From contig NCJK01000001.1 in assembly GCA_002282445.1 (NCBI GenBank), positions 930,001-994,000 of the forward strand: a stretch of 64,000 nt of DNA, given 5' to 3'. This DNA comes from Burkholderiales bacterium 39-55-53. GTDB lineage: Bacteria > Pseudomonadota > Gammaproteobacteria > Burkholderiales > Burkholderiaceae_C. The notes beneath the pieces were generated by a model. That model had not been told where the DNA came from, did no database searches, and worked only from the letters and a program-made list of their open reading frames with translations. Every line of letters starts with the position of its first letter. Within the stretch, counting starts at the first letter, position 1. Shown one piece after another: positions 27,018 through 36,101 of the stretch. Both the position numbers and the translations under genes were made by a program.

Positions 27018-28352
27018 TTGCAGCAATTCATTTCTTTGTGGGCCACGCGCCTGCAAAACATCTTGGGTACACCACGCCGCCGCGCCTTGGCTGGCGTCTC
27101 TATGGCCCTCTCCATCTTGGGTGGTGGCGCTTATGCCGTTGCCAGTTTAGAAGCTGGCGTTGCTGGCATGCCGTTGCAGCAAGTTGTGGAGAGCGTCAAC
27201 ACCTTGTCGCTGCCCAGCCTGTGGACTGACAAATCCTTGCAACTGTTCCGCTCTGACCTGACCCGCTCTAACGACACGGCAGATAGCCTGTTGTCGCGCC
27301 TTGGCCTGAGTGACCCTGAAGCCGCTACTTATTTGCGCAACGCGCGCACCGCACGCCAACAGTTCATTGGTCGCGCAGGCCGCATGGTCAGTGTAGAGGG
27401 CGACGCCGAACACCGACTCACACGCTTGACGGCTCGCTGGGCCAATGACGATGGCGAAAACTTCACGCGTTGGGTGATGGAGCGCAATGAAGAAGGCTTC
27501 GTGGAACGCCTTGAAACGGCACGACTCAACGTCAGCACACGCATGGGCAACGGCACGATCCAAAGCTCGTTGTTCGCTGCCACTGACGACGCAGATATTC
27601 CAGACAGCGTGGCCAACCAATTGGCCGACATCTTCGCGGGCGAGATCGACTTTCACCGCGACCTGCGCAAGGATGACCGCTTTGCCGTGGTGTACGAATC
27701 GCTCGAAGCCGATGGCGAAGTGCTGCGCGCTGGCCGTGTGCTGTCTGCCGAGTTTGTGAACAACGGTAAAACTCATCAAGCGTTTTGGTTCAAAGAAGCC
27801 AACGCCAAAGAAGGCGGCTACTACAACGCAGACGGCATGAGCTTGCGTCGCAGCTATCTGGCATCGCCTCTTGCCTTTTCACGCATGACCAGCGGTTTCA
27901 AAATGCGTTTCCACCCGATTCTGCAAACTTGGCGTGCCCACTTGGGCGTTGACTACGCAGCACCCACAGGCACACCGGTACGCAGCGTCGGCCAAGGCAT
28001 TGTGGATGTGGCAGGCTCGCAAGGCGGCTTTGGCAATGTGGTGATGGTCAAGCATGCCAATGGACACACAACGGTCTATGCGCACTTGAGCCGCATCAAC
28101 GTCAAACGTGGCCAATCGGTCATGCAGGGTCAAACCGTTGGTTTAGTGGGGTCTACAGGTTGGGCTACTGGCCCACACTTGCACTTTGAATTCCGCGTCA
28201 ACGGCAAGCAACAAGACCCTCGCATCATGGCTCGTCAAAGCACGGCCATCGAGGTGTCCGCTGCTGCTCGCGAGCAATTCAAACAACACACGACCATCGC
28301 CAAGGTGGACTTGGCCGCAGCAGCCAGCACTCAAGTCAGCCGCGCAGAATAA
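27018..28352 (+). CDS. M23 family (LytM/Peptidase_M23) cell-wall endopeptidase
   Basis: 444 residues from a TTG at 27018, chosen because GGAG lies seven bases upstream; the open frame continues to 26934 but without a ribosome site. The product opens MQQFISLWATRLQ. A membrane anchor follows (ALAGVSMALSILGGGAYAVA), then a periplasmic spacer and a LytM domain. Zinc ligands lie in FHPILQTWRAHLGVDYAAPTG (about 300-312) and HLHFE (about 387-391). These enzymes cleave peptidoglycan cross-links. anmK starts immediately after the stop, coupling wall cutting to wall-sugar recycling. Confidence 0.88.
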   Translation: MQQFISLWATRLQNILGTPRRRALAGVSMALSILGGGAYAVASLEAGVAGMPLQQVVESVNTLSLPSLWTDKSLQLFRSDLTRSNDTADSLLSRLGLSDPEAATYLRNARTARQQFIGRAGRMVSVEGDAEHRLTRLTARWANDDGENFTRWVMERNEEGFVERLETARLNVSTRMGNGTIQSSLFAATDDADIPDSVANQLADIFAGEIDFHRDLRKDDRFAVVYESLEADGEVLRAGRVLSAEFVNNGKTHQAFWFKEANAKEGGYYNADGMSLRRSYLASPLAFSRMTSGFKMRFHPILQTWRAHLGVDYAAPTGTPVRSVGQGIVDVAGSQGGFGNVVMVKHANGHTTVYAHLSRINVKRGQSVMQGQTVGLVGSTGWATGPHLHFEFRVNGKQQDPRIMARQSTAIEVSAAAREQFKQHTTIAKVDLAAAASTQVSRAE

Positions 28353-29480
28353 ATGTCTGCGTCCACCACGTCGAAGCAGCTTTTCATCGGCCTGATGTCA
28401 GGCACGTCGCTTGATGGCGTGGATGGCGTGTTGGCAGATTTCAGCGGCGCTCAGCCACGCGTTTTGGCACACCTTGCCATGCCATTTGCGCCAGCACTCA
28501 AACAAGAGTTGCTGGCACTCAACACCCCGTCTGACAATGAGTTGCATCGCGCAGCATTAGCCGCCAACGGCCTTGTGCGCGTGTATGCGCAAACCGTGCA
28601 AGCCTTGTTGGCAGACACGCAAACAGCAGCGAGCGATATTTGCGCCATCGGCGCACACGGCCAAACCGTGCGCCACCAACCAGGCGCGTTTGACGGCACA
28701 GGCTACACGCTGCAACTCAACAACCCCGCCCTCTTGGCTGAGCTCACCGGCATTGACGTCGTGGCCGATTTCCGAAGCCGCGATGTGGCCGCTGGTGGTC
28801 AAGGTGCACCTCTCGTTCCTGTGTTTCACCAAGGCATCTTTGGCCAAGCCAACTGCACGGTAGGCGTGCTGAACATCGGCGGCATTGCCAACCTCAGCGT
28901 GCTGCACGCCAATGGCGATGTGTTGGGTTTTGACTGCGGCCCTGGCAACGCACTGCTAGACCACTGGTGCGAAGCCCACACAGGTAAAGCCTTTGACAAC
29001 AACGGCGCATGGGGCGCTAGCGGCAACGTGATTGAGCCTTTGTTGCGAACCATGTTGGCCGAACCTTTTCTGCACCAAGCCCCCCCTAAAAGCACGGGGC
29101 GCGATTTATTCCACCCCACTTGGTTGGCGCACCAACTCAGCAGCTATACCAATGCGAATGCTGCTGACGTGCAAGCCACCCTCACCGAGTTCACCGCACG
29201 TGTCTGCGTGAACGATGTGCTGCGCCATGCAGCAGATGCCGCTGAACTCATCGTGTGTGGTGGTGGTGCTTTGAATGGGTTGCTGATGCAACGCTTGCAG
29301 GCTGGGCTGCCGAATGTGCGCGTGCTGTCGTCTGCTGCGCGTGGCATGCCACCTTTGCAAGTAGAAGCTGCCGCTTTTGCTTGGCTCGCTCGCCAAACCG
29401 TACTGGGCCTTCCAGGCAACCTACCAAAAGTAACGGGCGCACAAGGCGCCCGCATACTGGGTGGGATTTTTAAAGCCTGA
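28353..29480 (+). CDS. anmK: Anhydro-N-acetylmuramic acid kinase
   Basis: 375 residues. The GLMSGTSLDGVDG ATP-binding opening, IGAHGQTVRH, FDCGPGN and VCGGGALN motifs are all characteristic. AnmK phosphorylates and opens 1,6-anhydro-MurNAc released during peptidoglycan turnover. Its ATG directly follows the TAA of the M23 peptidase gene, so the two are translationally linked. It ends 18 bp from the convergent erpA stop. Confidence 0.95.
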   Translation: MSASTTSKQLFIGLMSGTSLDGVDGVLADFSGAQPRVLAHLAMPFAPALKQELLALNTPSDNELHRAALAANGLVRVYAQTVQALLADTQTAASDICAIGAHGQTVRHQPGAFDGTGYTLQLNNPALLAELTGIDVVADFRSRDVAAGGQGAPLVPVFHQGIFGQANCTVGVLNIGGIANLSVLHANGDVLGFDCGPGNALLDHWCEAHTGKAFDNNGAWGASGNVIEPLLRTMLAEPFLHQAPPKSTGRDLFHPTWLAHQLSSYTNANAADVQATLTEFTARVCVNDVLRHAADAAELIVCGGGALNGLLMQRLQAGLPNVRVLSSAARGMPPLQVEAAAFAWLARQTVLGLPGNLPKVTGAQGARILGGIFKA

Positions 29481-29498
29481 GCTTTAGGGATCTGTCGA

Positions 29499-29864
29499 TC
29501 AGGCTGAGAACGATGAGCCGCAGCCGCAGGTGGATGTTGCGTTGGGGTTCTTGATGACGAACTGTGCGCCTTGCAAGTCTTCTTTGTAGTCAATCTCAGC
29601 GCCCACCAAATATTGGTAGCTCATGGCGTCGACCAACAAAGACACACCGTTTTTGTTGATCGTGGTGTCGTCTTCGTTCACGATTTCATCGAACGTGAAA
29701 CCATATTGAAAACCTGAGCAGCCACCGCCCTGCACAAACACGCGCAATTTCAAATCAGGGTTGCCTTCTTCCGCGATCAAGTCGGCCACTTTGGCCGCCG
29801 CGCTGTCGGTGAAGACGAATGGGGATGGCATTTCTGTTTGGACGTTTTCGGCAACTGCGCTCAT
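29499..29864 (-). CDS. erpA: Iron-sulfur cluster insertion protein ErpA
   Basis: 121 residues, A-type carrier. The three cluster cysteines are in [11 protein letters not shown] (Cys49) and [10 protein letters not shown] (Cys113 and Cys115) at the C-terminus. ErpA delivers Fe-S clusters to apoproteins, including enzymes of isoprenoid synthesis. The ribosome site AGGAG precedes the ATG. It lies 167 bp downstream of rpsI on the same strand, beyond that gene's terminator. Confidence 0.95.
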   Translation of the reverse strand: MSAVAENVQTEMPSPFVFTDSAAAKVADLIAEEGNPDLKLRVFVQGGGCSGFQYGFTFDEIVNEDDTTINKNGVSLLVDAMSYQYLVGAEIDYKEDLQGAQFVIKNPNATSTCGCGSSFSA

Positions 29865-29981
29865 GTGAGGACTCCTGAATCAATGCTTAAAAGTATATCG
29901 CTTTACTCGGGTATAGCGCAGTGCGTGGCTTAGAAACGCTGTTTGCAACATGGGCATTCACTAGACCCCACCAAGCAACAA

Positions 29982-30013
29982 AAAAGCCGCAAGGGCGAAC
30001 CCATGCGGCTTTT
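29982..30013 (-). terminator. Intrinsic terminator of rplM-rpsI
   Basis: A 10-bp stem AAAAGCCGCA/TGCGGCTTTT (29982-29991 with 30004-30013) with a 12-nt loop; read on the minus strand it is followed by T-rich sequence. It is 18 bp after the rpsI stop. Confidence 0.85.
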
Positions 30014-30031
30014 GGCAAAACAGAAAGCGGA

Positions 30032-30424
30032 TTAACGCTTGCTGAACTGCTTGCGGCGGCGAGCAGAGTGCAAGCCAACCTTTTTACGTTCGACTTCACG
30101 AGCATCGCGAGTCACGTAACCGGCTTGTGACAGGACGGGCTTCAAAGCTGCGTCGTAGTCGATCAAAGCGCGGGTAATACCGTGACGCACTGCACCAGCT
30201 TGGCCAGACTCACCACCACCGTGCACGTTGACTTGAATGTCAAATGCTTCAGCGTTGCTAGTCAAAACCAGAGGTTGCTTCGAAATCATGATCGAGGTTT
30301 GACGGCCGAAATATGCGGCGATGTCTTTACCGTTGATCGTGATTTTGCCGGAGCCTTTTTTCAGAAACACGCGAGCGACGCTTGATTTGCGACGGCCGGT
30401 GCCGTTGTTCCATTCACCAATCAT
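30032..30424 (-). CDS. rpsI: 30S ribosomal protein S9
   Basis: 130 residues, standard S9. [25 protein letters not shown] opens the protein, [20 protein letters not shown] lies in the middle, and the basic tail [11 protein letters not shown] reaches into the decoding region. Second gene of the rplM-rpsI operon, nine bases after rplM. Confidence 0.98.
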   Translation of the reverse strand: MIGEWNNGTGRRKSSVARVFLKKGSGKITINGKDIAAYFGRQTSIMISKQPLVLTSNAEAFDIQVNVHGGGESGQAGAVRHGITRALIDYDAALKPVLSQAGYVTRDAREVERKKVGLHSARRRKQFSKR

Positions 30425-30433
30425 TTCAGCTCC

Positions 30434-30862
30434 TTAGATGTCCAGCACTTTAGGCTGTTGTGCGGTGTGTGGGTGCTCAGCACCGCCATACACCTTGAGC
30501 TTTTTGATCATGGCGTAGCCGAGTGGGCCTTTAGGCAACATGCCTTTAACGGCCTTCTCGAATGCGCGGCCAGGGTGCTTGGCTTGCATGTCGCGGAAGT
30601 TTGTAGCTGTGATACCGCCTGGATAACCAGAGTGACGGTAGTACACCTTGTCCAAAGACTTTGTACCAGTGACCTTGAGTTTGGATGCGTTGATGATGAC
30701 GATGAAGTCACCTGTATCGACGTGGGGTGTGTAAATGGCTTTGTGTTTGCCGCGTAAACGGAGAGCAACTTCGCTGGCTACTCGTCCGAGCACCTTATCG
30801 GTGGCGTCAATCACAAACCACTCATGCACCACGTCAGCGGGTTTTGCGCTGAATGTAGACAT
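30434..30862 (-). CDS. rplM: 50S ribosomal protein L13
   Basis: 142 residues, standard L13. [38 protein letters not shown] and the [14 protein letters not shown] tail are characteristic. First gene of the operon with rpsI. The leader is about 130 nt; an L13 autoregulatory site is plausible by analogy with E. coli, but I cannot identify one. Confidence 0.98.
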   Translation of the reverse strand: MSTFSAKPADVVHEWFVIDATDKVLGRVASEVALRLRGKHKAIYTPHVDTGDFIVIINASKLKVTGTKSLDKVYYRHSGYPGGITATNFRDMQAKHPGRAFEKAVKGMLPKGPLGYAMIKKLKVYGGAEHPHTAQQPKVLDI

Positions 30863-30999
30863 AGTTAAATCCTAAAAGGAGAGTTGGTTTGTAGGGTCCT
30901 TTTCCACGGTCGGCGTTCTTCTGTTGAGAACCTCTTAGGTGGGATGTGCCTTTTTCAAAGCCTCTGCCGCGGGACCACTCAAACGCTGCAGAGCCAAAG

Positions 31000-31029
31000 A
31001 TTATAAGCAAAATCAAACGCTTAGCGCAA
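31000..31029 (-). promoter_or_regulatory. Promoter of rplM-rpsI
   Basis: On the minus strand TTGCGC (31029-31024), an 18-bp spacer and a perfect TATAAT (31005-31000). The start should be near 30994, giving a leader of about 130 nt. The divergent rlmJ gene starts 44 bp from the -35 box. Confidence 0.6.
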
Positions 31030-31072
31030 ATTTGGCCCAAAGAAGGTGAATTGGCGGGTTACCATCCTGTTT

Positions 31073-31951
31073 ATGTTCAGTTATCGCCACGCTTTTCACG
31101 CCGGAAACCACGCCGACGTCCTCAAACACCTCACTTTGATTGCCACTTTGAAGCATTTGATGCAAAAAGACGCAGGCATTCAGTTTGTGGATACGCATGC
31201 GGGCGCTGGCCTGTACCGCTTGGACGGCGACTATGCTGAAAAAAGTGGCGAAGCCGCCGAGGGCATTTTGAAGGTGATCAACCTCAAAGGCCCTGCCGCC
31301 CTGACCGACTACCTAGACATGGTGGCCAGCTTCAATGCCAAAGGCAGCCACAAGATTTACCCAGGCTCGCCGTTCATCATCCACAAGCTGCTGCGCCACG
31401 AAGCGCGCGACCGCTTGAAGCTGTTTGAACTGCACCCCACCGACCACAAATCACTCACAGGCAATGTGCAGCAGCTGGAAGCTGGCCGCACGGTCAGCGT
31501 GGCGCGTGCGGATGGCTTTGAGTCACTCAAAGCATTGCTGCCACCACCTTTGTCGAGCACCGGCTCACGCCGCACCTGCGTGTTGATTGACCCCAGCTAC
31601 GAAATCAAGAATGACTATTACCGTGTGATTGATTGCATTCAAGACAGTTTGAAGCGATTTGCGACAGGCACGTACATCGTCTGGTACCCCATCGTGCCCC
31701 GCCCTGAAGCGCACGATTTGCCACGCAAACTCAAAGGTCTGTGCAGCCAAGTCAAAAAGCCATGGTTGCACGCCACGCTGGCGATTGGCCGCGAAACCAG
31801 CAGCAAAGACGCGGGCCTGAGCGCCAGCGGCATGTTCATCGTCAACCCACCTTTTGCGCTGAAGCCTTTGCTGAACGAAGCGCTGCCCGTGGTGGAAGAA
31901 GCTTTGGCCCGTGGGCCAGGTCGCGGCTGGACGGTGGAATCTGGCGGTTAA
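31073..31951 (+). CDS. rlmJ: 23S rRNA (adenine-2030-N6)-methyltransferase RlmJ
   Basis: 292 residues. The family opening MFSYRHAFHAGNHADVLKH is intact, VDTHAGAGLY lies in the SAM site and the catalytic DPSYE (DPPY-type, about 174-178) follows. It uses SAM to methylate A2030 in 23S rRNA. I use the ATG at 31073; an in-frame GTG at 31046 lies in the rplM promoter region and does not fit the family N-terminus. Confidence 0.93.
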   Translation: MFSYRHAFHAGNHADVLKHLTLIATLKHLMQKDAGIQFVDTHAGAGLYRLDGDYAEKSGEAAEGILKVINLKGPAALTDYLDMVASFNAKGSHKIYPGSPFIIHKLLRHEARDRLKLFELHPTDHKSLTGNVQQLEAGRTVSVARADGFESLKALLPPPLSSTGSRRTCVLIDPSYEIKNDYYRVIDCIQDSLKRFATGTYIVWYPIVPRPEAHDLPRKLKGLCSQVKKPWLHATLAIGRETSSKDAGLSASGMFIVNPPFALKPLLNEALPVVEEALARGPGRGWTVESGG

Positions 31952-31973
31952 GCGGTTTGTCTTGCGCACATGT

Positions 31974-32000
31974 AAAAGGCCTCGCAATGCGAGGCCTTTT
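31974..32000. terminator. Bidirectional terminator between rlmJ and ompW
   Basis: A perfect palindrome with A-tracts on the left and T-tracts on the right, AAAAGGCCTCGCA at 31974 and TGCGAGGCCTTTT ending at 32000. It can end both convergent transcripts. Confidence 0.9.
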
Positions 32001-32018
32001 GCTGGGGGAAGCTAATGC

Positions 32019-32618
32019 TTAGAAGCGGTAGCCAACGCCTACACCAACCAAGACTGGGTCGAGCTTTAGAGTACCAGCGTCCGTACCGCCGGCGTACACG
32101 TGGGTTTTCAGTTGAACCTTTTTGATATCAAAGTTCAACGAAACTTGTTTTGTCAAAGGCACGTCAACGCCTACCTGAAGTGCAAGACCAGAGCTATGCC
32201 CCTCAAGCGTCACATTATTAGTTCCTCCTAAAGCGCTAATTTGCTCTTTACAAATTTTTGTAAGATTCAAACCTGCACCGACATAAGGCTTAAATCCGTT
32301 GAAATTTGTGAAGTGATATTGACCCAGAAGCGTTGGAGGCAAATGCTTAAATGTGCCCAAATCTGAACCGTTTGAATACACATGCTGCTTTTGAGGAATC
32401 GTCAAGATCAACTCTGCAGCGATGTTTTTGTTAAAGAAGTAGCTGATATCTACCTCCGGAATGGTTTTGTTATCGACCGTCAAACCCAAGCCCGTTGTGT
32501 CTTTATTTGCCATATCTAAATGCACAGCACGCGCACGAACCAACCAAGGACTCTCTTGAGCAGCGACAGAACCAACAGCCAACATGCCAATAGCAGCGGC
32601 GATAAGAATTTTTTTCAT
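32019..32618 (-). CDS. ompW: OmpW family outer-membrane beta-barrel protein
   Basis: 199 residues. A signal peptide (MKKILIAAAIGMLAVGSVAAQ) is followed by the eight-stranded OmpW barrel, with SPWLVRARAVHL at the start of the mature protein, NKTIPEVDISYFFNKNIAAELIL, FKPYVGAGLN, and the C-terminal aromatic signature GVGYRF. The ATG at 32618 has AAGGAAG upstream; longer frames only add an implausible leader. OmpW forms small hydrophobic-solute channels. Base composition is noticeably more AT-rich than the neighbours, which is common for this gene. Two FNR-type sites lie upstream. Confidence 0.92.
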   Translation of the reverse strand: MKKILIAAAIGMLAVGSVAAQESPWLVRARAVHLDMANKDTTGLGLTVDNKTIPEVDISYFFNKNIAAELILTIPQKQHVYSNGSDLGTFKHLPPTLLGQYHFTNFNGFKPYVGAGLNLTKICKEQISALGGTNNVTLEGHSSGLALQVGVDVPLTKQVSLNFDIKKVQLKTHVYAGGTDAGTLKLDPVLVGVGVGYRF

Positions 32619-32686
32619 TTTTTGCTTCCTTGTACTCGGGTCTATTCCCGTGCTGTTGATTTCACAGCGATGAAGGAAGCAAGACA

Positions 32687-32700
32687 TTGACCCCGATCAA
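32687..32700 (-). promoter_or_regulatory. FNR/ANR box, proximal
   Basis: On the minus strand TTGATCGGGGTCAA, one mismatch from TTGAT-N4-ATCAA. A -10-like TGAAAT lies at the distance expected for a class II FNR promoter with the box centred at -41.5, giving a start about 34 nt before the ompW ATG. Confidence 0.75.
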
Positions 32701-32718
32701 GCCCTTAGACAAAGGTAT

Positions 32719-32732
32719 TTGATGAAGATCAA
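32719..32732. promoter_or_regulatory. FNR/ANR box, distal
   Basis: TTGATGAAGATCAA is a perfect match to the palindromic FNR consensus. Its centre is 32 bp, about three helical turns, from the proximal box. It lies 12 bp from the metF stop codon. Confidence 0.8.
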
Positions 32733-32743
32733 GCTACCGGCAG

Positions 32744-33583
32744 TTAGGCGGTGAATCCCAAATTTTTACAAATAGCCAACGTGGTGGCGCTTTGGTTCAT
32801 GCTGTAGAAATGCAGTCCAGGCGCACCGCCTGCACGCAACTGGTCACACAAGTCTGTGACCACTTCCAAGCCAAAAGCTTTGATGGACGCAATATCGTCG
32901 CCGTAACCTTGCAAACGCAAACGGATCCAACGGGGAATTTCTGCACCACATGCATCGGAGAAGCGCAACAACTGCGACGAGCTGGTGATGGGCATGATGC
33001 CGGGGATGATTGGGATTTCCACGCCCAACTTATCAGCATCTTCCACAAAACGGAAATACGCATCGCTGTTGTAAAAGTATTGGGTAATCGCTGAATCAGC
33101 ACCCGCCTTCACCTTGGTGGCAAAGGCTTGCAAATCTGCCTCAGCCGATTTGGCTTGAGGATGAATCTCTGGGTAGGCGGCCACTTCAATGCCAAAGTCA
33201 TCACCTGTCTCTGCACGAATGAAGGCCACCAGATCGCTGGCGTAATGAAACTCGCCGCCGGCGCCGTAGCCGCTGGGCAAATCGCCGCGCAAAGCCACCA
33301 AACGTTTGACGCCCATGGCTTTGAACTCGGCCAGTTGCTGGCGCACGCTGTCGCGTGTGGCGCCAATGCAAGAGAAGTGAGATGCGGCAGCCATGCCCTC
33401 GCCCAAGATCTCTTTCAGCGTCGAAATCGTGCCTGCTTGGGTAGAGCCTCCCGCACCGTAGGTGACCGAACAAAACTGCGGCTTGAGCGGGTACAACGCC
33501 TGACGCACCGCGCGCAACTTCTCTGCACCCTCTGGCGTCTTGGGTGGGAAAAACTCAATGCTCAAGCTGTTGTTCGTGTTCAT
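32744..33583 (-). CDS. metF: 5,10-methylenetetrahydrofolate reductase
   Basis: 279 residues, a TIM-barrel flavoprotein. The opening LSIEFFPPKTPEGAEKL carries the catalytic Glu, followed by VTYGAGGST, VALRGDLP and IIPGIMPI. It makes 5-methyl-THF, the methyl donor for homocysteine remethylation. The ATG at 33583 fits the family N-terminus; the longer frame has no support. It is the last gene of ahcY-tlyA-metF, which places SAH removal and homocysteine remethylation under one riboswitch. Confidence 0.95.
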   Translation of the reverse strand: MNTNNSLSIEFFPPKTPEGAEKLRAVRQALYPLKPQFCSVTYGAGGSTQAGTISTLKEILGEGMAAASHFSCIGATRDSVRQQLAEFKAMGVKRLVALRGDLPSGYGAGGEFHYASDLVAFIRAETGDDFGIEVAAYPEIHPQAKSAEADLQAFATKVKAGADSAITQYFYNSDAYFRFVEDADKLGVEIPIIPGIMPITSSSQLLRFSDACGAEIPRWIRLRLQGYGDDIASIKAFGLEVVTDLCDQLRAGGAPGLHFYSMNQSATTLAICKNLGFTA

Positions 33584-33605
33584 ATCCGTCTCACTTGTTG
33601 GCGCG

Positions 33606-34361
33606 TCATGCTCGACGCGCACCAATCCAAAATTCTTTATTACCATCGCCACCGGCAATGGCGCTGGGCCAATAGCCCAGCACATCTAAATTCAAAGTAG
33701 CACAGGCCTCGCGCAATCGCGCTTCAACTTGCACATAGCTGGCTTCGTCCTTGACCAAACCGCCTTTGCCAATGTCGCTGGGCTGCAGTTCAAACTGCGG
33801 TTTGACCAACATCAGCAGCGCCCCGCCCTTTTTCAACAAAGGCAGCAACGCGGGTAATACAAGGGTGAGCGAGATGAAAGACAAATCACCCACCACCAAA
33901 TCAAATCCTAGGGCCACATTGGGCACGCGCGCATCGTTAGGCTCTAGCTCGCGAGCGTTGATGCGCTCGACACACACAACACGCGCATCGTCGCGCAAAC
34001 GTGGATGCAACTGACCGTGCCCCACATCCAAGCCCACTACTTGCGCAGCGCCTTGCTGCAGCAAGCAATCGGTGAATCCGCCAGTGCTTTGCCCCACATC
34101 GAGGCAACGCAAACCTTGGGCCAATAGGCCACTGCTTTGCAGCGCACCTTCCAGCTTCAAACCACCGCGAGACACGTAACGTGCCTCAGCGTTGTCTAGC
34201 AAACGCACCTCACAAGGCAGTGGTAACTCGTCACCATTTTTGGAAACGCGTTGCCACGGCTTAGTGCCTAACCGCCACTCCACACCCGAGGTGATCAGCC
34301 GCTGCGCTTGAGAGCGCGAAGCGGCTAACCCACGTTCAAGAAGTAGCTGGTCAGCACGCAT
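33606..34361 (-). CDS. tlyA: TlyA family rRNA 2'-O-methyltransferase/haemolysin-like protein
   Basis: 251 residues. An N-terminal S4 RNA-binding domain (MRADQLLLERGLAASRSQAQRLI) is joined to an FtsJ-type SAM methyltransferase domain (LDVGQSTGGFTDCLLQQGA, then VGDLSFISL). In Mycobacterium TlyA methylates 16S and 23S rRNA; the target here is not known. It lies between ahcY and metF with short gaps (18 and 22 bp), so it is part of the SAH-controlled operon. Confidence 0.88.
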   Translation of the reverse strand: MRADQLLLERGLAASRSQAQRLITSGVEWRLGTKPWQRVSKNGDELPLPCEVRLLDNAEARYVSRGGLKLEGALQSSGLLAQGLRCLDVGQSTGGFTDCLLQQGAAQVVGLDVGHGQLHPRLRDDARVVCVERINARELEPNDARVPNVALGFDLVVGDLSFISLTLVLPALLPLLKKGGALLMLVKPQFELQPSDIGKGGLVKDEASYVQVEARLREACATLNLDVLGYWPSAIAGGDGNKEFWIGARRA

Positions 34362-34379
34362 CCGTGAAGTGCGAAGTGC

Positions 34380-35813
34380 TTAGTAGCGGTACGTGTCGGC
34401 TTTGTATGGGCCGTTCTTAGACACACCGATGTAAGCGGCTTGCTCGTCGCTCAACTCGGTCAGCTGAGCGCCAACTTTCTTGAGGTGCAAACGTGCCACT
34501 TTTTCATCGAGGTGCTTAGGCAACACATAAACCTTGCCTGCTTCGTATTGGTCTTGCTTGGTGAACAACTCGATCTGAGCGATCGTTTGGTTCGCAAAGC
34601 TAGAGCTCATCACAAAGCTGGGGTGGCCAGTGGCACAACCCAAGTTCACCAAGCGGCCTTTGGCCAACAAAGTAATCTTCTTGCCATCAGGGAAGATGAC
34701 GTGGTCGACTTGAGGCTTGATCTCGTCCCACTTGCACTTTTCCAACGAAGCCACATCGATTTCGTTGTCGAAGTGACCGATGTTGCAAACGATGGCTTCG
34801 TCTTTCATGGCGGCCATGTGCTCGTAGCGGATCACGTTCTTGTTGCCGGTGGCAGACACGAAGATGTCGCACTTGTCGGCGGCGTATTCCATGGTGACCA
34901 CTTTGTAGCCTTCCATGGCAGCTTGCAAGGCGTTGATTGGGTCGATCTCGGTCACCCACACTTGAGCGCTCAAAGCGCGCAAGGCTTGTGCAGAACCTTT
35001 GCCCACGTCGCCGTAGCCGGCCACGCAAGCCACTTTGCCTGCGATCATCACGTCGGTGGCGCGCTTGATAGAGTCCACCAAAGATTCGCGGCAGCCGTAC
35101 AAGTTGTCAAACTTGCTCTTGGTCACAGAGTCGTTCACGTTGATGGCGCGGAACATCAAGCTGCCTTTGGCGGCCATTTCGTTCAAGCGCAACACGCCTG
35201 TGGTGGTCTCTTCGGTCACGCCGATGATGTGCGCACCTTTGCGGCTGTACCAAGTAGGGTCCACAGCCAATTTGGCTTTGATGGCGTTGAACAAACAAGT
35301 TTCTTCTTCGCTGGTGGGGTTGGCGATCAAAGAAGCGTCGGTTTCAGCGCGCTTGCCCAAGTGCATCAACAAGGTGGCATCACCGCCGTCGTCCAAGATC
35401 ATGTTGGGGCCTTCGCCTTCGGTGCCTTTGGCGCCGAATTCAAAAATGCGGTGGGTGTAGTCCCAGTACTCGGCCAGGGTTTCGCCTTTGGTGGCGAACA
35501 CAGGAATGCCAGCTTCTGCGATGGCAGCAGCGGCGTGGTCTTGGGTAGAGAAGATGTTGCAAGAAGCCCAACGCACGTCAGCGCCCAAAGACTTCAAGGT
35601 TTCGATCAACACAGCCGTTTGAATGGTCATGTGCAAAGAACCAGTCACGCGAGCGCCTTTCAAAGGCTGCGCTTTGGCGAATTCTTCGCGGATGGCCATC
35701 AAACCGGGCATTTCGGTTTCGGCGACTTTGATTTCTTTGCGGCCCCAAGCGGCCAAGGACATGTCGGCCACGATGTAATCAGCGGCGGCGTTGGTATTAA
35801 GAACAGCGTTCAT
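34380..35813 (-). CDS. ahcY: Adenosylhomocysteinase
   Basis: 477 residues. It hydrolyses SAH to adenosine and homocysteine using bound NAD. The NAD-binding motif is [27 protein letters not shown] and [13 protein letters not shown] line the substrate site, and the conserved C-terminus is [12 protein letters not shown]. The ATG at 35813 has GGAG nine bases upstream and gives [15 protein letters not shown]; a start at 35843 is unsupported. It is the first gene of the operon with tlyA and metF and is led by an SAH riboswitch. Confidence 0.97.
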   Translation of the reverse strand: MNAVLNTNAAADYIVADMSLAAWGRKEIKVAETEMPGLMAIREEFAKAQPLKGARVTGSLHMTIQTAVLIETLKSLGADVRWASCNIFSTQDHAAAAIAEAGIPVFATKGETLAEYWDYTHRIFEFGAKGTEGEGPNMILDDGGDATLLMHLGKRAETDASLIANPTSEEETCLFNAIKAKLAVDPTWYSRKGAHIIGVTEETTTGVLRLNEMAAKGSLMFRAINVNDSVTKSKFDNLYGCRESLVDSIKRATDVMIAGKVACVAGYGDVGKGSAQALRALSAQVWVTEIDPINALQAAMEGYKVVTMEYAADKCDIFVSATGNKNVIRYEHMAAMKDEAIVCNIGHFDNEIDVASLEKCKWDEIKPQVDHVIFPDGKKITLLAKGRLVNLGCATGHPSFVMSSSFANQTIAQIELFTKQDQYEAGKVYVLPKHLDEKVARLHLKKVGAQLTELSDEQAAYIGVSKNGPYKADTYRY

Positions 35814-35914
35814 TTGTGAGACTCCAAAAGTTGGCAAAGCCACTAGCGGCGCGCGGTCAGCGTCATCTGGGAGTCCGAAGTATTCTTCGAGGAGCTCACC
35901 TCACGTCGACTAGT

Positions 35915-35993
35915 GGGTGAGCGCGGTTGGCAGTCCGAGCCTCACCTGTGAATTTGACCCTTGCGAGCCGACAGGCTGCAGCGCTCCTCGGAT
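35915..35993 (-). ncRNA. S-adenosylhomocysteine (SAH) riboswitch
   Basis: On the minus strand the conserved SAH aptamer blocks appear in order. CCGAGGAGCGCTGC is first, then a variable hairpin region, GAGGCTCGGACT, and CCAACCGCGCTCACCC. GAGCGC can pair with GCGCTC (P1), and CCGAG with CTCGG (the pseudoknot). A TAAAAT -10 box at 36001-36006 places the start at the first aptamer bases. About 100 nt downstream, GGTGAGC followed by GCTCCTCG (35898-35886) can pair with the aptamer's 3' and 5' strands, a likely expression platform. SAH should switch ahcY-tlyA-metF on. Confidence 0.9.
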
Positions 35994-36101
35994 AGGCAAG
36001 ATTTTAAACGAACTTCTAAAACCCCTGCTTGACCACGGCCCCAGCGCTATGATTCCCGCCTTGATTTGCCATTTTTAGGCGTCCCCTTTTATTTAGACCC
36101 C

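Noticed and set aside
34440-35819. 459-codon open frame opposite ahcY
   Set aside because: It mirrors the ahcY codon pattern on the other strand and has no ribosome site or recognisable domain.
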